A stretch of 64,000 bases of DNA, taken from NCBI GenBank assembly GCA_003993805.1, contig RSEF01000018.1, forward strand, positions 3,667,381 to 3,731,380, in the 5' to 3' direction. A model generated the notes under the pieces. The model worked only from the letters and a program-made list of their open reading frames with translations. It did not search any database and was not told the DNA's origin. The number at the start of each line of letters is the position of its first letter. Position 1 is the stretch's first letter. The translations under genes and the position numbers were made by a program. Positions 11,721-24,482 of the stretch are shown here, piece after piece. Origin of the DNA: Himantopus leucocephalus (Eukaryota > Chordata > Aves > Charadriiformes > Recurvirostridae).

Positions 11721-11730
11721 GACGGCACAT
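11164..11730 (-). other. 5' UTR/promoter-proximal sequence, open in frame with the receptor
   Basis: Upstream of the chosen start the receptor frame stays open for 189 codons, to an ATG at 11730. The predicted peptide is Pro/Gly/Arg/Ser-rich low complexity without domains and would put a long non-family extension ahead of a normal GPCR N-terminus. Two other upstream minus-strand ATGs lie out of frame (11542 and 11510), and their frames run into the receptor coding sequence. I read the whole stretch as 5' UTR and promoter; openness follows from the lack of AT-rich stop codons. Confidence 0.6.
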
Positions 11731-12089
11731 CGTGTTTCAGGTGTGTGCGGAGATAGATGGAGGTGGATACAAATCCGGGGCTGAAACAGCCTCTTTTCTT
11801 CGTGGAAATAGCTCGTGTTTTGAATTTTGCTCTGAGTAGCATGGCGACGTTACGGTCAGATTCAAATTTGAGCTTTAGCGACAGCTGATTGACCTGGAGA
11901 GGGTGAGGTACGGAGGGTGATGAATGAGGTTTACAGAGGCAACTTCTCCAGTTAGACAGGAAATCTGGGGACAGTTGCAAAATCAATGAGCGCCTTACAT
12001 TTCGATCTTATTTTAGAGAAAGCAGAGATTAGGGCAATCCATAGTGAAAGGACAGCTTTCCAGGGGTATGAGAGTGCTCTATTTCCTCA

Positions 12090-12480
12090 GCTCCCATTGA
12101 TTTCCAATAGGAATTAACTGGCTTTTATGCCTTCAAACATTTCTGCTTAACCCAGAGTGCTAAAATAACTGCTATGTGTTTATTTGCTTGTTTTAATCCC
12201 TCCTCAAAGTGCTTTTGTGCCAACTGTCATCTAATTCTCTGTGGCATGCTACAAAGTGGTGAAACTTGTTGACTGGCAGGAGCAGAATTCAGCCCTATAA
12301 AAACATTGTATTGACTGCCCAGTTGTAATTTGCTGCAAATTTAATACACGTGATTTCCTACCCAGTACTGCTCATGAATGTACGTGCTTCTTTCCAAAGC
12401 TCTCCAAAAGCTTAAAGCTATATTCAATAAAGTATGATTTGAATGCTGGTGAGGGAGGAGAATCTAAACTGAATTATTGT
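12090..12480. promoter_or_regulatory. Candidate distal enhancer-like block upstream of the receptor
   Basis: A stop-rich, AT-leaning, non-repetitive stretch about 1-1.3 kb upstream of the receptor start. It contains AATTTAATACACGTGATTT (an E-box CACGTG with a flanking TTTAAT core) and a plus-oriented TATAAAAA at 12296-12303. Distance and texture fit a regulatory element of the receptor; this is inference only. Confidence 0.2.
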
Positions 12481-13205
12481 CAGGCAGGGATTTGCTTTAT
12501 CAGATTCAGCTATCGCGCTGCAAAGTTTAGATCCAGGCGCTGAGATGGAGATTTTTTTTCGCTGGGAGTTCGGACTCCGTCCCATGCCAGCGCCCTCGGC
12601 AGCCCTGCATTCCTCCGCGGCAGCTGGGCCCGGCAGCTGGGAATGCAGGCGGATACTTTACCGGGACCAAATCCTGCCTGCATGGCAGTCAAGGGGATTG
12701 ACTGCCACAGACTCCGAGTAAGATCCGGGTTTGGCATAAATAGATCATCTCTGAGAATTAGGTTGCACGCAACTTTTGCAGTCCTGTCTCCTTTTTGTTT
12801 TGAAGCTGTTCTCTGCGCTGTTTTGTTTTGTGGCCAGGACAGAGGGCCAAGAGAGAACAGAATAGATATTTTGTTGTCTGCCATGTTACCTGATTTGTTT
12901 TGGGTGATCACACGAGATGGCAGAGATAAGCAGAGCGATGCCTTCTTCTAAACAAAGAAATACTTAATCTGTTTAGTAACTACTTAATTTCAACTTCCCT
13001 TTTTTCCTTCCAGTACAAGAATATTTAATTGAGCAATGCTAAGCATTAGCGAGTCCGTGAGACGCTTGTTTTCCTAAACATGTAGGATACTCACATGTAT
13101 CCATGGGAACTTGCTCCTATTAAACTCTTAAAAAATAGTTTGCTGCCTGAAGTCGTTGTGCGGCAGAGCAAAGCCTGTTCTCTGAGCAAGAGGCACTTCG
13201 CCCCC

Positions 13206-13241
13206 CCCCAATGCCCTGCTCTCNCCCCGATGCCCTGCTCT
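13206..13241. repeat. Short near-duplicate around a single N (assembly junction)
   Basis: CCCCAATGCCCTGCTCTC before N at 13224 is followed by CCCCGATGCCCTGCTCTT after it. This is an 18-bp near-copy next to a C homopolymer, so it probably marks a poorly resolved low-complexity join rather than a biological repeat. Confidence 0.6.
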
Positions 13242-13639
13242 TGCATCCCACCGAGTCTCTTCGGCACACCCGCAAGAATTGACAGACCACCCGATGCCTG
13301 GTGGAATTGGGTCTGGAGCGTATGACAACCGCGATCAATCAGAATTAGAAAGGGGACAACACAGGAGTCTGGAATACCGATGTTTTCCGTTTGTCTGTGT
13401 ACTCAAGATACACATTTTTCAGCAGTGTGGGTGACAAGCTACCAGAAGAAGTGGTGAATTTTCCATTTCTCCAGATGTCTAAGTAAAGATTGCAAGTGCC
13501 TTTCTGGAAGACGTATTTTAATCAAATAGAAATATGGAGCTCGGTGCAGAATTACTGTCAGAATAAGCCCTCAGGGACATACTGCACACAAAGCCAAGTC
13601 ATCAAGGATCAAATTGTCTTTTATGAACCTCAAAATCTG

Positions 13640-13900
13640 TTAATCCCCATGGGTTTTTTCTTGTAATATCTAAAAAGTATTGATATGAAAATGATTAATA
13701 ATGTACTTCATGTGCAAAATTTCCCCTCTGGAGGCATTTGTGCTAATGCACAAAAACATACCCAGCCATCTTAAAATATCGCTCCATTTTGCGTTTTATT
13801 GTCTGTTTTGAATAGGAATCCTTTTCAGGTGCTCGGTGCCTAATTTTAGAATTTCCTAACAAAATTGTCAGCTCATTTAGAAGTAGATAATAGCAGTCTG
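13640..13900. promoter_or_regulatory. AT-rich non-repetitive block, candidate conserved element
   Basis: Stop-rich, AT-rich sequence with TGATTAATAATG and CCTAATTTTAG-type cores and no internal repeats. Listed as a candidate because its texture resembles conserved non-coding elements; function is unknown. Confidence 0.15.
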
Positions 13901-16900
13901 GATGATGAGGGCTGTTTGAGTAGCCATGTCCAACGTCTTTTTTTATAAACCCCTGGGTTTACTCAGTGAAGAGCTGGTACTCCTTTGTCTGGTGATGAAG
14001 GTGAGAGTGTATATGGTGGGCAGCTGAAAGCTGTATTCTGGGCAAATTGAAAGGCGGCTCTTATTGCTCCATTCAGCCGTGACAGGCTTCAAAACTAAGT
14101 GCTGGCCGAGCAAAAGGGAGGCAGCGAGTGTTTGGAAGCAGAGGCTCCCCGTTAGGGACTGTCACTGTAAGCTCTTGTCCTCCTGGTGTCCTTCCACGCC
14201 CTCCAGGTGGAATTTTGTTGTTGAGAGTGAATTTTGGAGTTCAGGGTAGGGAACATGTGAAATGCCATCTTTGCCCCCTTCTCGGCGTACGTCAGCTCTG
14301 CGTGTACCGATGCTGTGGTGCGCAGATCCAGCCTTCGGATGGGATTGCTTTTAGTTGTGCTAATTCTGCCTGGCCAGGCGAGCACCACTGTTTCTTCCGA
14401 CGTTCTCGTGCCCCTGTCACCACATGGCCGCTGCCCTTCCCATCGGATTCCTACTCAGCAGGAAGTGAAAAGACTTAACTGATCACTTGGCAAAGCATCA
14501 GGAAAGTATTTAGCTTTTGCCAAGTTCAGAGAGGTCTTGATACAGCATCCACGTGAGAAAGGCAGAGATTGAGGCGGCTCTGGAGAAGCCCAAGGGGGAG
14601 GTTTGTTAGATCCCAAACACGTGCTGTCAGATGAGATCCATACATTCATTTCTTAATCCTAAACTTGGAGGCTCAAAGTTATCATCTGTTAGTTTAGAGC
14701 CTGTAAATGGAATGTAATGTTGTAGTGGAAGTGGATGACAAAGAGGTATCGAAAGCAACTGCAGCATAATATCCCACGGGATACCCGGAGACTGATTTGG
14801 CTGCATTGCCTAACTCAATAGTGTACGCCGTGCAGAACCTTTTCTCAAGTTACTGACACACTAATATATAATCTCTGCAGCTTGGCATTTGAATCTCATT
14901 GGAACAATGTTTACGCTCTGCAATAATATGCACAGGTTCTTCATCTGTCTTTGAAACTGAAATCATCGCTCAGGTGCAAAGGATTATTTAAAACCATGGA
15001 CTGTGCACAGCATCACCCACTGATCTCAGCAGAGTCACTTCTGATCTGCAAAGCTATAAGCAAATTTGATCCACCACTTCTGAGAGCTTGTCATTAACAC
15101 TTATGTTTACATCTGTCTTATACAGTTGAACATGCCCTTAAATTTAAATTTACAGGTATAATTTAATTTAAAGTCAGAGCTCTCTCTCTCCACTCAGATG
15201 TTTGAGAGACAGATGTCCTAGCGGTGGAGGAGTCTCTGGAGAGAACCTGAACCCCCTCCAAGATCTCTGAAGAAGACTGCGTAACAGGTTTCAGGCAGCT
15301 TTATTTCAGAAACATAATTGAGTGGGTTTTTAAAAGCTCTCCCAAATATAAAGAACATAGGAGGGACTTGCTTTTGTACCTCTTAACCACAGCGCTCCTG
15401 AGCAAGTGCATTGCGCTCTCGTCCCTGCTGCCACGTGTGAGGGGTCGTGTCACCGGCAGCGTAAGGTCTGAGGCGCCGCATGGATTTGCTCCCATGAAGA
15501 ATCTGGCTGGTGGTGCTGGCTACCTCTGGAGGCACGCTGCGGCCTTTCTATGGGCAAGCACAATCAGGGTTGCTGGGTCCAACTTCATAGAATTGCAAGC
15601 AACCGCCTAATAGATTTGAGTCCAGAAAACCTGCTCCTCACCTCTTGGCCATCCAAAGCCCTCAGAGCTTATTCAGAGCGCTGCAATAAGCCTGAGATCT
15701 TCAGTACTGAAGATTATACCTGGCAGAGACTACAGCGGGCCGCGAGAAAAGATGGGAGATCAAAGGCTTTGTCCTTGGTTTTTGTAGCAGAGGAAGAGTG
15801 GAAGTTGTGTGCTATTATAGGGACTTGGAGCAGTAGGGGCTCTGGCAGGATTTTTAGGATCTTCTCCTTGTGTTACAGCATTTGAGAAGAGATCATTTTA
15901 CAACGGAAAAAATACATGTTAATAACCCCAAGTAATTTGCTGTGGAAACTCAAACCGCCGTTACCCTTAGATTTGAACTCTCTCTCCCCCACCTTAAAGA
16001 CAGAAGTGTACACTGAAAAAAAATAATACAAATCATCCTTCTTCACCATGCATGCGAGTACGACGGAGACAGTACCCCTCCTGGAGGGTTTTTTTTGTTG
16101 TTATACAACACGGCATCTGCACAGCCCCGTGCGCTGCAGTGACGGTGCCAAACAGCTGGCAGAGACGTGACCCGGAGAGCGCGGGGCATCGCCCAGGGAT
16201 GGCAGCAGGTTGGATTTGGCAATCTGAGTTCCCTTTTGTGTAGCTGAAGAAGCTCTGGAAGTCGCATGCTCAGTGCGGCGTTGCTTTTGGTGCTTGGTTT
16301 GTTTTTGTGCAAGGTAGGAAGGCTTTTAGTCACATTAAGTACCCCATTCTACTGATGGAAAAATTATAGCGTTTGTAGCTGCGAATTCCTCCCCCAAAGA
16401 AGGATCATCTCTTTCTACAGTCTAAACTCCGCTTGAAGGAGTATGCGAAACCTTCGGCACGCTTTCATCACTGCAACGCAACCTCTTGTTAATAAAGGGC
16501 TTCAGAGACTGGAAACTCTCTTTTATTTCCCGGCTTCTGTAGTATTTCTCTGTCCACACAGAGGAATTACCTTCAGGTGAATAGTCTGCATCTCGTAAGA
16601 GCAGCCGCAGGAGGAGCTGATGGGGAGCAGGCGGCTGCTGCGAGGACGGTGCATCCTGCACGGCTGAGAGGGAAACTCCCACTCGGTTTTGGAGGAACGG
16701 TTAATAGGAAAACGGATGTTTTTTCATCTTGGTTTTAGAAGAATTATATAAAAACTCTTGACAGATGTGAGAAAAGGGTGGAAGCCCAAGGAATCTCCTT
16801 TTGCCAGGGAAACAATTCCCAGTCAAGCCTCGTGCTCGGTGTCTGGGTCAGAGCTCACTTGAGTCAGCGGGAGCTTTTCCGTGGATTTCAGTGGGCTTTG

Positions 16901-19900
16901 GAGGAAGCCGGTGATTAAAAACCAAACAAGAACTCATATCCCCTCCTCTGAACACAGGTTCAGACCAGAGCTGGGTGCAGCTTTGGGGATGCTTGAACTG
17001 AGCGGTGATTCTGCCTTGGAGGTTGGTAGCGCAGCATCCTTTTCAGGGCGGATTATTTAAACCTCTTCCAGCAGTAACCGCACTCGGAGCATTGCACAGC
17101 AGCGCCGAGAGCTCTCGGGTCGCGCTTTGACTCCTGGCACAGCTCTCAGGGTGAGGGTGATAGCTCTGTGTGTGACTCAAATCCGCTCGCCTCTGCTTAC
17201 TCATTTCTCTCCTTGTTATCTCCCTCCTCTTACAGATTTCTCCCTCCTGAGCTCCTCAGAGGGACGCTCTGTGCAGGGTGTGTGTTGCGCAGAAAAGGAG
17301 ACGGTGCAGCAGCCGGGCAGCACCAGGCAGGCACTCTTATTGCTGCCAGTTTTATCCGTAGGCTGACTTTTGCCTCCAGATTTTAGTGCCTCTGGGGAAG
17401 CTGAGAATCGTGTGTTATGTTTTTATTCTAATCTTTCTCTGGCTTAATTATTTGAGGGTACGTGTCAGAGTCTATCACTGTCAGATGTTGCTGCTGAAAG
17501 GGGATTTCAGGCAGTGAAAACTCCAGCTGGGTGGGTACTTACATAGGCTTTAGTGAGAGCAATGAAGTCTCTTTGTTCCAATTTTTCCGTTGCCTTTGGA
17601 TCAGACTTTGTCTCTCTTTAGATCTGTGTTAAACTTGATTTTAAAAGCCTTGACCAGACAGAGCAGAGGATTTACCTCGTGTGCTCTGCTTCCACTCCTG
17701 AAATTATCTTGAAAGCTGCATTGCCCCAGTCAGTTTTCCACCCGGGGCTGCTGCAGTGATGTGCTGTCTGAGCTCCCGGGGGGCTGCTAGCCCCGCTCCC
17801 CGGGCAGAGGGGTTTGTTCAGACCGTGCCCGGAGAAGCTGCACGATGCCATGGCCGTGTGCCACCGGCTGCTGCCGGCTCCTCGGTCACGCCGACCCGGA
17901 GAGGTTTGTTCCCCAGGGACTCTCTCCTGCGCGTCACCGTGCCGGCTGGCGGATGATGAGGATAAGCAGAAGCAGCGGAGAGGAACAGTGATAAAGCAAC
18001 CACAGGGACCTGTTTGTTTGTTTTTTGGGGGGGGTTGGTTGGACCCATTCTTTAATTTGATGGCAACTTGTAGACAATCAGAAAATCAGTGTTCAGAAAC
18101 TCAAAGACTTAAGAACTAGCCACTAGGAGCATAGCTTTTTCCCTGCAGGCTGCGGATAGCCAGGTACATTTACAATTCTTTACTAATCAGCCTGGAACTA
18201 GACCAGCATATTTATGTAAAAACACTAATACTTTTATTACTGAAGACAGCCCAGAGCTCAGGCCCCTACAGTTTGTCTAGAAAATGGAATATTTAATTTT
18301 CCCCCAGTAATAGTATGTTTTTCTTGTCTCCTGGCAGTTTGCACAAAAGCTCTGAAGTACGTGACATATGGCAAAGAGAACATCAAAATCTGCTGTGCCG
18401 TATGATCGGCTCGCATTGCAGCGGGCATGTTCCTGGCTCCGCAGAGCTTCACAGCCATAAAACTATTTCTTGCTTCCTGATGGGAATTTGTGCCTTTGCT
18501 TTAACTGTCTGCAATAATTCATACGTATTTGCTCTCAAAACATGCAATGTTAATGCTTCCTTTAAATATAAGGTGTACCTAGGATTGGTAAAGGGCAGGG
18601 GGGGTGGTAGTCCTGGGCACTGCTATCATCTAGGCATCTCCAGAAGAGACCCCTTGTTGAGGCACGCTGCCCCAGGCGGTGAGATTGGTGTGAAGAACAT
18701 ATCTCCAAGGGTAAGTCGGTATTTGCAGAGTCAGTGCACTTGTGCAGCTGTGCCAAAACAGGGTGAAACCTCTTTTTTTTCCCATTTGGGTGACTGGTAC
18801 GGTATGAGTGTGGGACCCATAAAGAGCTCTCCTACCTTCGGTCATCCTTCCCTCGGTACATTTGCTACTGCTTCTGATGGTCAGGCATTTATTTGGTAAT
18901 GACTGCCAGGACGACTGCGGCAGCGATGATGCAGAGATGTGTGGCTGCATTGAACAAGCACAATCAAATGGTTCTTTTGAGCAATAACTGACAGAAGCCA
19001 CTTCAGTAACCTCTACAAGATAACAAGCGAGACACGACAAAAAGACCAGACGATACAAGTGCAATTGTTTATAAACCAAAGGCTTTACTATTGGCTGTGA
19101 GTGATCAGCAAATCTTCAACTAAAAACTACTTCCATTAAAATTTAACTTTTAAAAAAGAGGGGATTTATCTTCAGTAGGATTTTCCTGCGCTGGGCTCAA
19201 CAGGAGAAATGAAAGATAAACATCTCCCAGGCAGAGTCCGGGGAGGGAAAGCCTGGTCAGCGCAGCTGAATGGCTTCAGGCTTTTTGTTCCTGTTGGTGG
19301 GAAGCGGAGAGATCCGGCTCAAGGGCTGCGGGAGCATTGCTCGGGGGAGAGGGAGCTCTGCGTCGGGAGTCCCTGAACTTGGAGAAAATGCTGCATCTCG
19401 GGGTTGTTTTTGTCAGACTGACAAATGCAGCCTTTTTCCCCCATTAACTGCAGCTGTAGGATGCTCTGGGGTGCAGGGAGGCCAGCGGCTCCGGTACCCT
19501 GTTCCTCCCACCGAGCTGCAAGCTCACACCTAACAGCGGGGAGGTTGAAAGGAGGTTGTATGTCTTTGGCCTAAGGTACAGAAATTTGTTTTTGTAGGCT
19601 TCTCATCAGAGACACAGAGAGCGTATTCATCTTCTTAAGTGATGTACCTGGAAGCAGGGTTGTTGTTTAGTCCTATTAAGTGTTGCAGCCGAGTTCCTGT
19701 ACCTTGAGCTACAGGTAAGTACAGAATTACCTCTTAAGTTGGCAAAAAAGGGGCCAGAAATACATGTATGTGAGGTGTGGGACTTTGGAAAGAAAGGATG
19801 GGAGGTGGTGGTGGAGTAAAGAATTGAACCTGATGGTTTTTCTTCACAGCCACCAATTAGGGGGCGGATTTTTTTTCTGAAGTGCAGAAAGGGGGTTGGG

Positions 19901-21539
19901 ATTTCTCTGCCTTCCTCAGTGCTCAGAGGGAGGACATGCAGTTTTACCTGTCAGCATCAGGGGAGATTTGGCTGCTGAAAGAGAGCCTTACATTGTACCG
20001 CAAATAGCTTGGATGAGGGACAGGTAAAAGATAGCTATGCTGTGCTACAGGAAATAATCAACTTTTCTCTTTCAGGGTCCACGCTGGTGAGCTGTGGGCT
20101 GGAGCATCTTCCCTAAGTGGGAGAAATAGCAGAAGATGTGTTGTTCACTTCCCAAAGAGCTCTCTGTCCCCCCCTACCCCTCCCTAACCTGGTCAGAAAC
20201 ATCTCCCTGTTGGTAGCATGGAGTTGAAAGAAGGTAGGAGAGTATCTGACAGAACCACTGGGATTTGGGGTGGGTTTTAGAGACTTTTCTTAGATATTGG
20301 CAAAATGATGAATGCAAGCAGTGAGTGTTATTACTTGATTCGCCGAGTCTTTATGCTGCCAGCGGCTCAGGGTTGTTCTCTGCACTGCCACTTTGAATTA
20401 GCACACCACCAAAGGGAAGGAGACTGTACAAACCTTTGTCTCCCGGAGATGTGCTGAGACGTTGGCTCATGTTTGGCAGTTGTCCTAGCACACTGTTTGA
20501 AGGGGCCACCTCTGCCGAGTCCTTGAGGTGTCACAGCACTGTTACTCGGCTGAGATTCAAACACGCATCTCCAGAACCTCCCATATCAACTGGGCGTTTG
20601 AAAGAAGCAGCTGCTTTACAACTACAGTAACAAAAGCGTATCTTAGCGAAGCGAAGAGCCTCTTCTAACCCCTGTGATGGTCCTCAGATGGGCAATTTCA
20701 TTACTCGTAGAAAGGGTGCCAATGTAAAGGGCTTTCCAAGCTGCCTAATGTACTTTTAAAAGACTAGATCTTTTTTTTTTTAAAGGACTTAGAGATCATA
20801 CATTTGATTGAAAATCACTGGGATTTAGGCACTGGAACAGTTTTGAGGCTCCAAGCTGTGAAACAAATGCAGAGTGCAACCTTCCAGTGTCCCTGTGCAG
20901 CTCCCAGCTCCTTGTTCAGTGCTCAGCCTCATTAGACAACCTCCACATGGGTGGGGGTTTATGTATGTATTGCAGAAAGTGGCTGAAAAAGGAGCTGCTG
21001 ATGACAGGGAAGGAAAGGGGTTGAACATTATCGTAGTCATCTTGTCAGCGACAAGTCCTGACCTGTCGTAGTTCCCTCTGCTCAGGCTAGTCAGCTGTGA
21101 AACCCCTTGTTATTTGCTGTCAAACTAGATCTGCTGCGGCGATCCCACGTCTTAGTTTCCCGTTGCTGTTTGGAGGACCCAGAGGGGAGCGAGCAGAATG
21201 GCAAACTGCCTAAGGAAGCGTTTGAGCCTGGTGGGATGGATGGTCTGACCTGCCCTGGGCTGCCCACGTTCACCTGGACACCACCGACAGGAGTGCTCGG
21301 ATGAGGAATCCCACCCTGGATCCTCATGGCATCAGCTTGAGGTACGGCCCCGACCAAGTCTGCTGGTCTTACGTGGCCTTGCATGTGCCAACCAGCAGGG
21401 ACAAAAACGCTTGTGGGGTTGTGTAGCTGGGCTTGAGAAGGGCAGTGGCATGTAAATTTTGCGCTCGACCACTAGAAAGCCCAAGATTTCTTGATTTAGA
21501 CCCAAGTCCGTTTTGAAAAGAGAATTTAAGCATTTTTAA

Positions 21540-22000
21540 AATGTTGCTCTGTATGTGTTATGTGCTATTTTTCTCTGGCAAGGGAAGCTGTCTGCACTGC
21601 ATTATGTATTAGGCTCTTGAAAGCATAACTAGTTATATAATTATTAGAATTATATTTGCATTGACAACTAGGATGTCTATAACTAGTATGGTAATGCATG
21701 CTAATTAAATACCAATTAATCATTTTAAAAAATAAGGTTTGAATCTATACAGCCATCACAGATGTAGTAAATACTCATTGCTTATGAAGAATAAATCAGG
21801 TGTGTTTTAATATGCAATGCTAGTCGTATATAAACACATAGTGCCAATTATTTAGAACAGATTTAATGTGTTTCTTATTCATATTACACAGCTACTGCTG
21901 ACTGAGTGACAGTCATTATAATGTATTTGACTACCTTTACATTATTGCGCATTAATGCTTCCAGCTGTTCGCACTGGGCTGGCTCTCGTTTCAACCTTCA
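21540..22000. promoter_or_regulatory. Strongest AT-rich motif cluster in the window, candidate conserved enhancer
   Basis: About 450 bp of AT-rich but complex sequence. It holds TAATTA at 21702-21707, CAATTAATC near 21713, a 10-bp palindrome TAACTAGTTA at 21626-21635 with a partial second copy near 21680, an octamer-like ATGCTAAT at 21698-21705, and GCATTAATGC near 21950. Multiple homeodomain/POU-type cores in one non-repetitive block are a frequent enhancer pattern. It lies about 10.5 kb upstream of the receptor start. Conservation is untested. Confidence 0.3.
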
Positions 22001-22420
22001 CAAAACACGCAAATTCATTAAGTTTTACCCTGCAAGGTAGAGGGGGTTTACTCACGCTTAATCCAGCCGGGCAATCCAGATAGGCTGCTGAAAACCAGTC
22101 ATCTTTCTTTGTATAGTTTGAAGCTTTATGGCTCTGGCAGGATATCTTACAGTGCTTTATCTGCAGGCTTCAGAAACTCCGTGGAAGAAAATCAAAGTCC
22201 ACATAGAGCTGAGAGCATTTGATGCGCCTGATTTACGAAACATTCAAAGTTGCTGCTGCCAGAGAGAGAAACCGGCTTTCGTGCACTCCGGCTCTGCTAT
22301 AAGTTTCTGCTGCGAGTTTAGAGTTGTGTTACAGGCCTGGGGGGGACAAGTCCAAGCTAAATTAGCTGAACACGCTGGCTGCCGCCTACTGTGAAATGAT
22401 CATGAGCGAAAGGAAGGGCT

Positions 22421-22600
22421 TGTAGCGCGCGGCCGAGCAGGGCGCTGAAGTGAAGGTGTCCCCCGTCACCCCTACAGCAGGCAGGCTTGCGCAGCGCCGG
22501 CACTGCTCGCTGAGCACTGGGGACAGCACGCGTGTCCTCCCGTGCCTGACGATGCCTGGGGTGGCGGAGGGCAGCGGCACGGCGGAGTTGTGGGGGCGAA
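22421..22600. promoter_or_regulatory. Short orphan CpG-dense block
   Basis: I count 19 CpG dinucleotides in these 180 bp, starting with AGCGCGCGGCCGAG, against sparse CpG in flanking DNA. Outside the receptor gene this is the densest CpG block I see. It has no gene beside it that I recognise. It could be the promoter of an unannotated non-coding transcript, an enhancer with CpG content, or an exon of a gene I cannot see. The overlapping 207-codon minus-strand frame (22472-23095) is not protein-like. Confidence 0.35.
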
Positions 22601-24460
22601 GAAGCAGAGAGGAGTGTAGAGTGTAGCTACAGGTGGAGGTGGGATGGTTGAGACGGCCCAGCACTTCCCACGAGATGGGGGTTTTGGCTTGTGGCGGTCT
22701 TTTCTAGACTTTTGCCATACTGAGTATTTGCTTTTCATTGTGTTTTGCCCTGGAAGCCGTTTCCTCCATGAAGAAACAGGCCGATTGAAGAGTTGTTTTG
22801 GGCAGGCAGGGTTCGGCCAGCACACGCTGCGGTGCAGGAGGTGCGTCCTTGTTCCTATGCCCACTCGCTCACGCTGGGCTCCACCGCACCGCACACCTCT
22901 GTCATACACACCAGGAAGGTTTCGCCTGCATCCAGGCCAGGCCAGGACTAGGGCTGAGACAGCCGCCCAGGCATTTCCCCAAATGACCCCACCTGGCTCC
23001 CTGGGAGCATCAGCGGCTTGGGGCTCTCGGTGCTCCTCTGTCGTCCCCAACAGAAGGGAGGGTGAAGCCACCTGAGGTGCTGGGGACCAGGGCACAAGGA
23101 GGCAGAGCAGGAGGGATGAGGGAGGTAATGAAGAACTGGCGTGCTGTGCAGTTAGGAATGGGGTAACGAGGTCTGGGGTAGCATTAGAGCCTACCCCAGC
23201 AGCTCCCGAAAAGGGTCTGCGGCTCCTGAGGCACGTTCACCCCTGGTGTCTGGCTCCTAATCAGGACTCCCGAATCCCTGCCTTTGGCACTTGTCCACAA
23301 ACAGCTGCAAAACCCTCTGGAGAGGAGCCTCCCCGGTCCCCTCGGCTGGCCGCCGCGGGCGAGGATGACAGCCGATGAGTGCTGTCAGAGACGTGGTCGG
23401 CCCTGGGCTCCCTGGGCTCCAGCCAGCGCTTCCCTGGTGTGGGATGGCAGGGGCTGGGTCCTGCGGGCAGCCGCTAAGTGGGTCCCCGCGGTGGATTGCC
23501 TAATTATTCTCCCCTCTATTTTTTCTTTTTTTCCTTTTTAAAGTTAAGAAATAATGTAGCAGAAATCTGTTTTACATGAATTCTATGAGTTCCCAAGTCA
23601 AAAGTTATGTAGTGACTGAATTAAGGGTTTTCCTGCGGCCTCAGTTGTGTACGTGGACATTTCTTCAATACTTCTTTCATGGAGTCTCAGTAGTTACTAA
23701 GCGCCAATGCATTTGCTCTCCCTAGAAACGTCCCCAAACTCCATACAACAGAATTGGGCTGAAACTTACTAGGAATATGTACATTCGTGATTTGCAAAAC
23801 TGTCACCTTTTTAAAGTGCCTGTAAGTTCTCTAGTTACTTGTTGTACCATGTATGGGTTCCAGCACTGAGGTAGTTAACAGTTTTACATCCCACTCTTCT
23901 GCTTACTTTGTTCATCCTCACTTTTAGGAATCAGGCTCACTGATTTTCAGGGTCTTCACCTTTAATTTCTGAGGCTGGTGATACCTTAAATGGATGATTT
24001 CAGCTCATTTGCTTTCATTCAGAAACCAATCAACCTAAATCATCCTCATTGGTAAGTAATGAAACTAAGTTCAAGCACTTCTCAAAGTGTTTTCCTAAGG
24101 TGCTTGTCTGAGCTCAAGCCCTGCTGCATTTATAGGACAATTTATGTCTGAAGCCCACTTGAGACTTCATCAAGGAGGTAAGACAGTGCTAGTAATTATT
24201 CTAATTTTTCAAGTCAAGACATTTGTTTGACAGAATGGCTCTGTGTGTTCTTTAAAGTTACTACCTCTCTTTTTTTTTTTTCTTCTAATAAGTAGCAATA
24301 CGAAGGCTAGATATTTGGTTTGGTGTTATTTACTCTCCTGATCATGTTATTTCTCACCAGAGAAATACAAATTTGCAGTTCCAAACAGCAAGATTTATTG
24401 CTGTATATTAACAAGAAAAAATGCCATTTTACTAAAAGTTCAATTTAGCTAGCCCTGAAA

Positions 24461-24482
24461 NAAAAAAAAAAAAAAAAAAAAA
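24461..24482. repeat. Poly-A tract with a single N
   Basis: One N at 24461 is followed by about 21 A. The N probably reflects unresolved homopolymer length. I see no retrotransposon body or target-site duplication in the flanks, so I do not call it a retroposon tail. Confidence 0.8.

Larger units (their letters stand above)
11731..21539. other. Non-coding sequence upstream of the receptor gene
   Basis: No recognisable exon or RNA gene. Contains candidate regulatory blocks near 12090-12480 and 13640-13900, a single-N junction at 13224, a 14-bp perfect palindrome of A and T at 15139-15152, and a small GC-richer patch near 17750-17960. Open frames are short and unrelated to known families. Confidence 0.6.

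Noticed and set aside
11164..11730. In-frame upstream ATG giving a 563-aa version of the receptor
   Set aside because: The extra 189 residues are Pro/Gly/Arg low complexity with no domain, absent from the family, and explained by the lack of stops in GC-rich DNA.
10792..11839. Long plus-strand open frames (262, 282 and 124 codons) antisense to the receptor
   Set aside because: They are shadows of the GC-rich receptor coding region and CpG island, with repetitive Arg/Pro/Ala content and no family resemblance.
12296..12303. TATA-like TATAAAAA
   Set aside because: Oriented on the plus strand, pointing away from the receptor gene, and no downstream transcript unit is visible.
22472..23095. 207-codon minus-strand frame
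   Set aside because: Lies in GC-rich DNA; the translation has no domain, no hydrophobic pattern and no recognised relative.
24461..24482. Poly-A tract as the tail of a processed pseudogene
   Set aside because: No coding-like sequence upstream and no target-site duplication visible.
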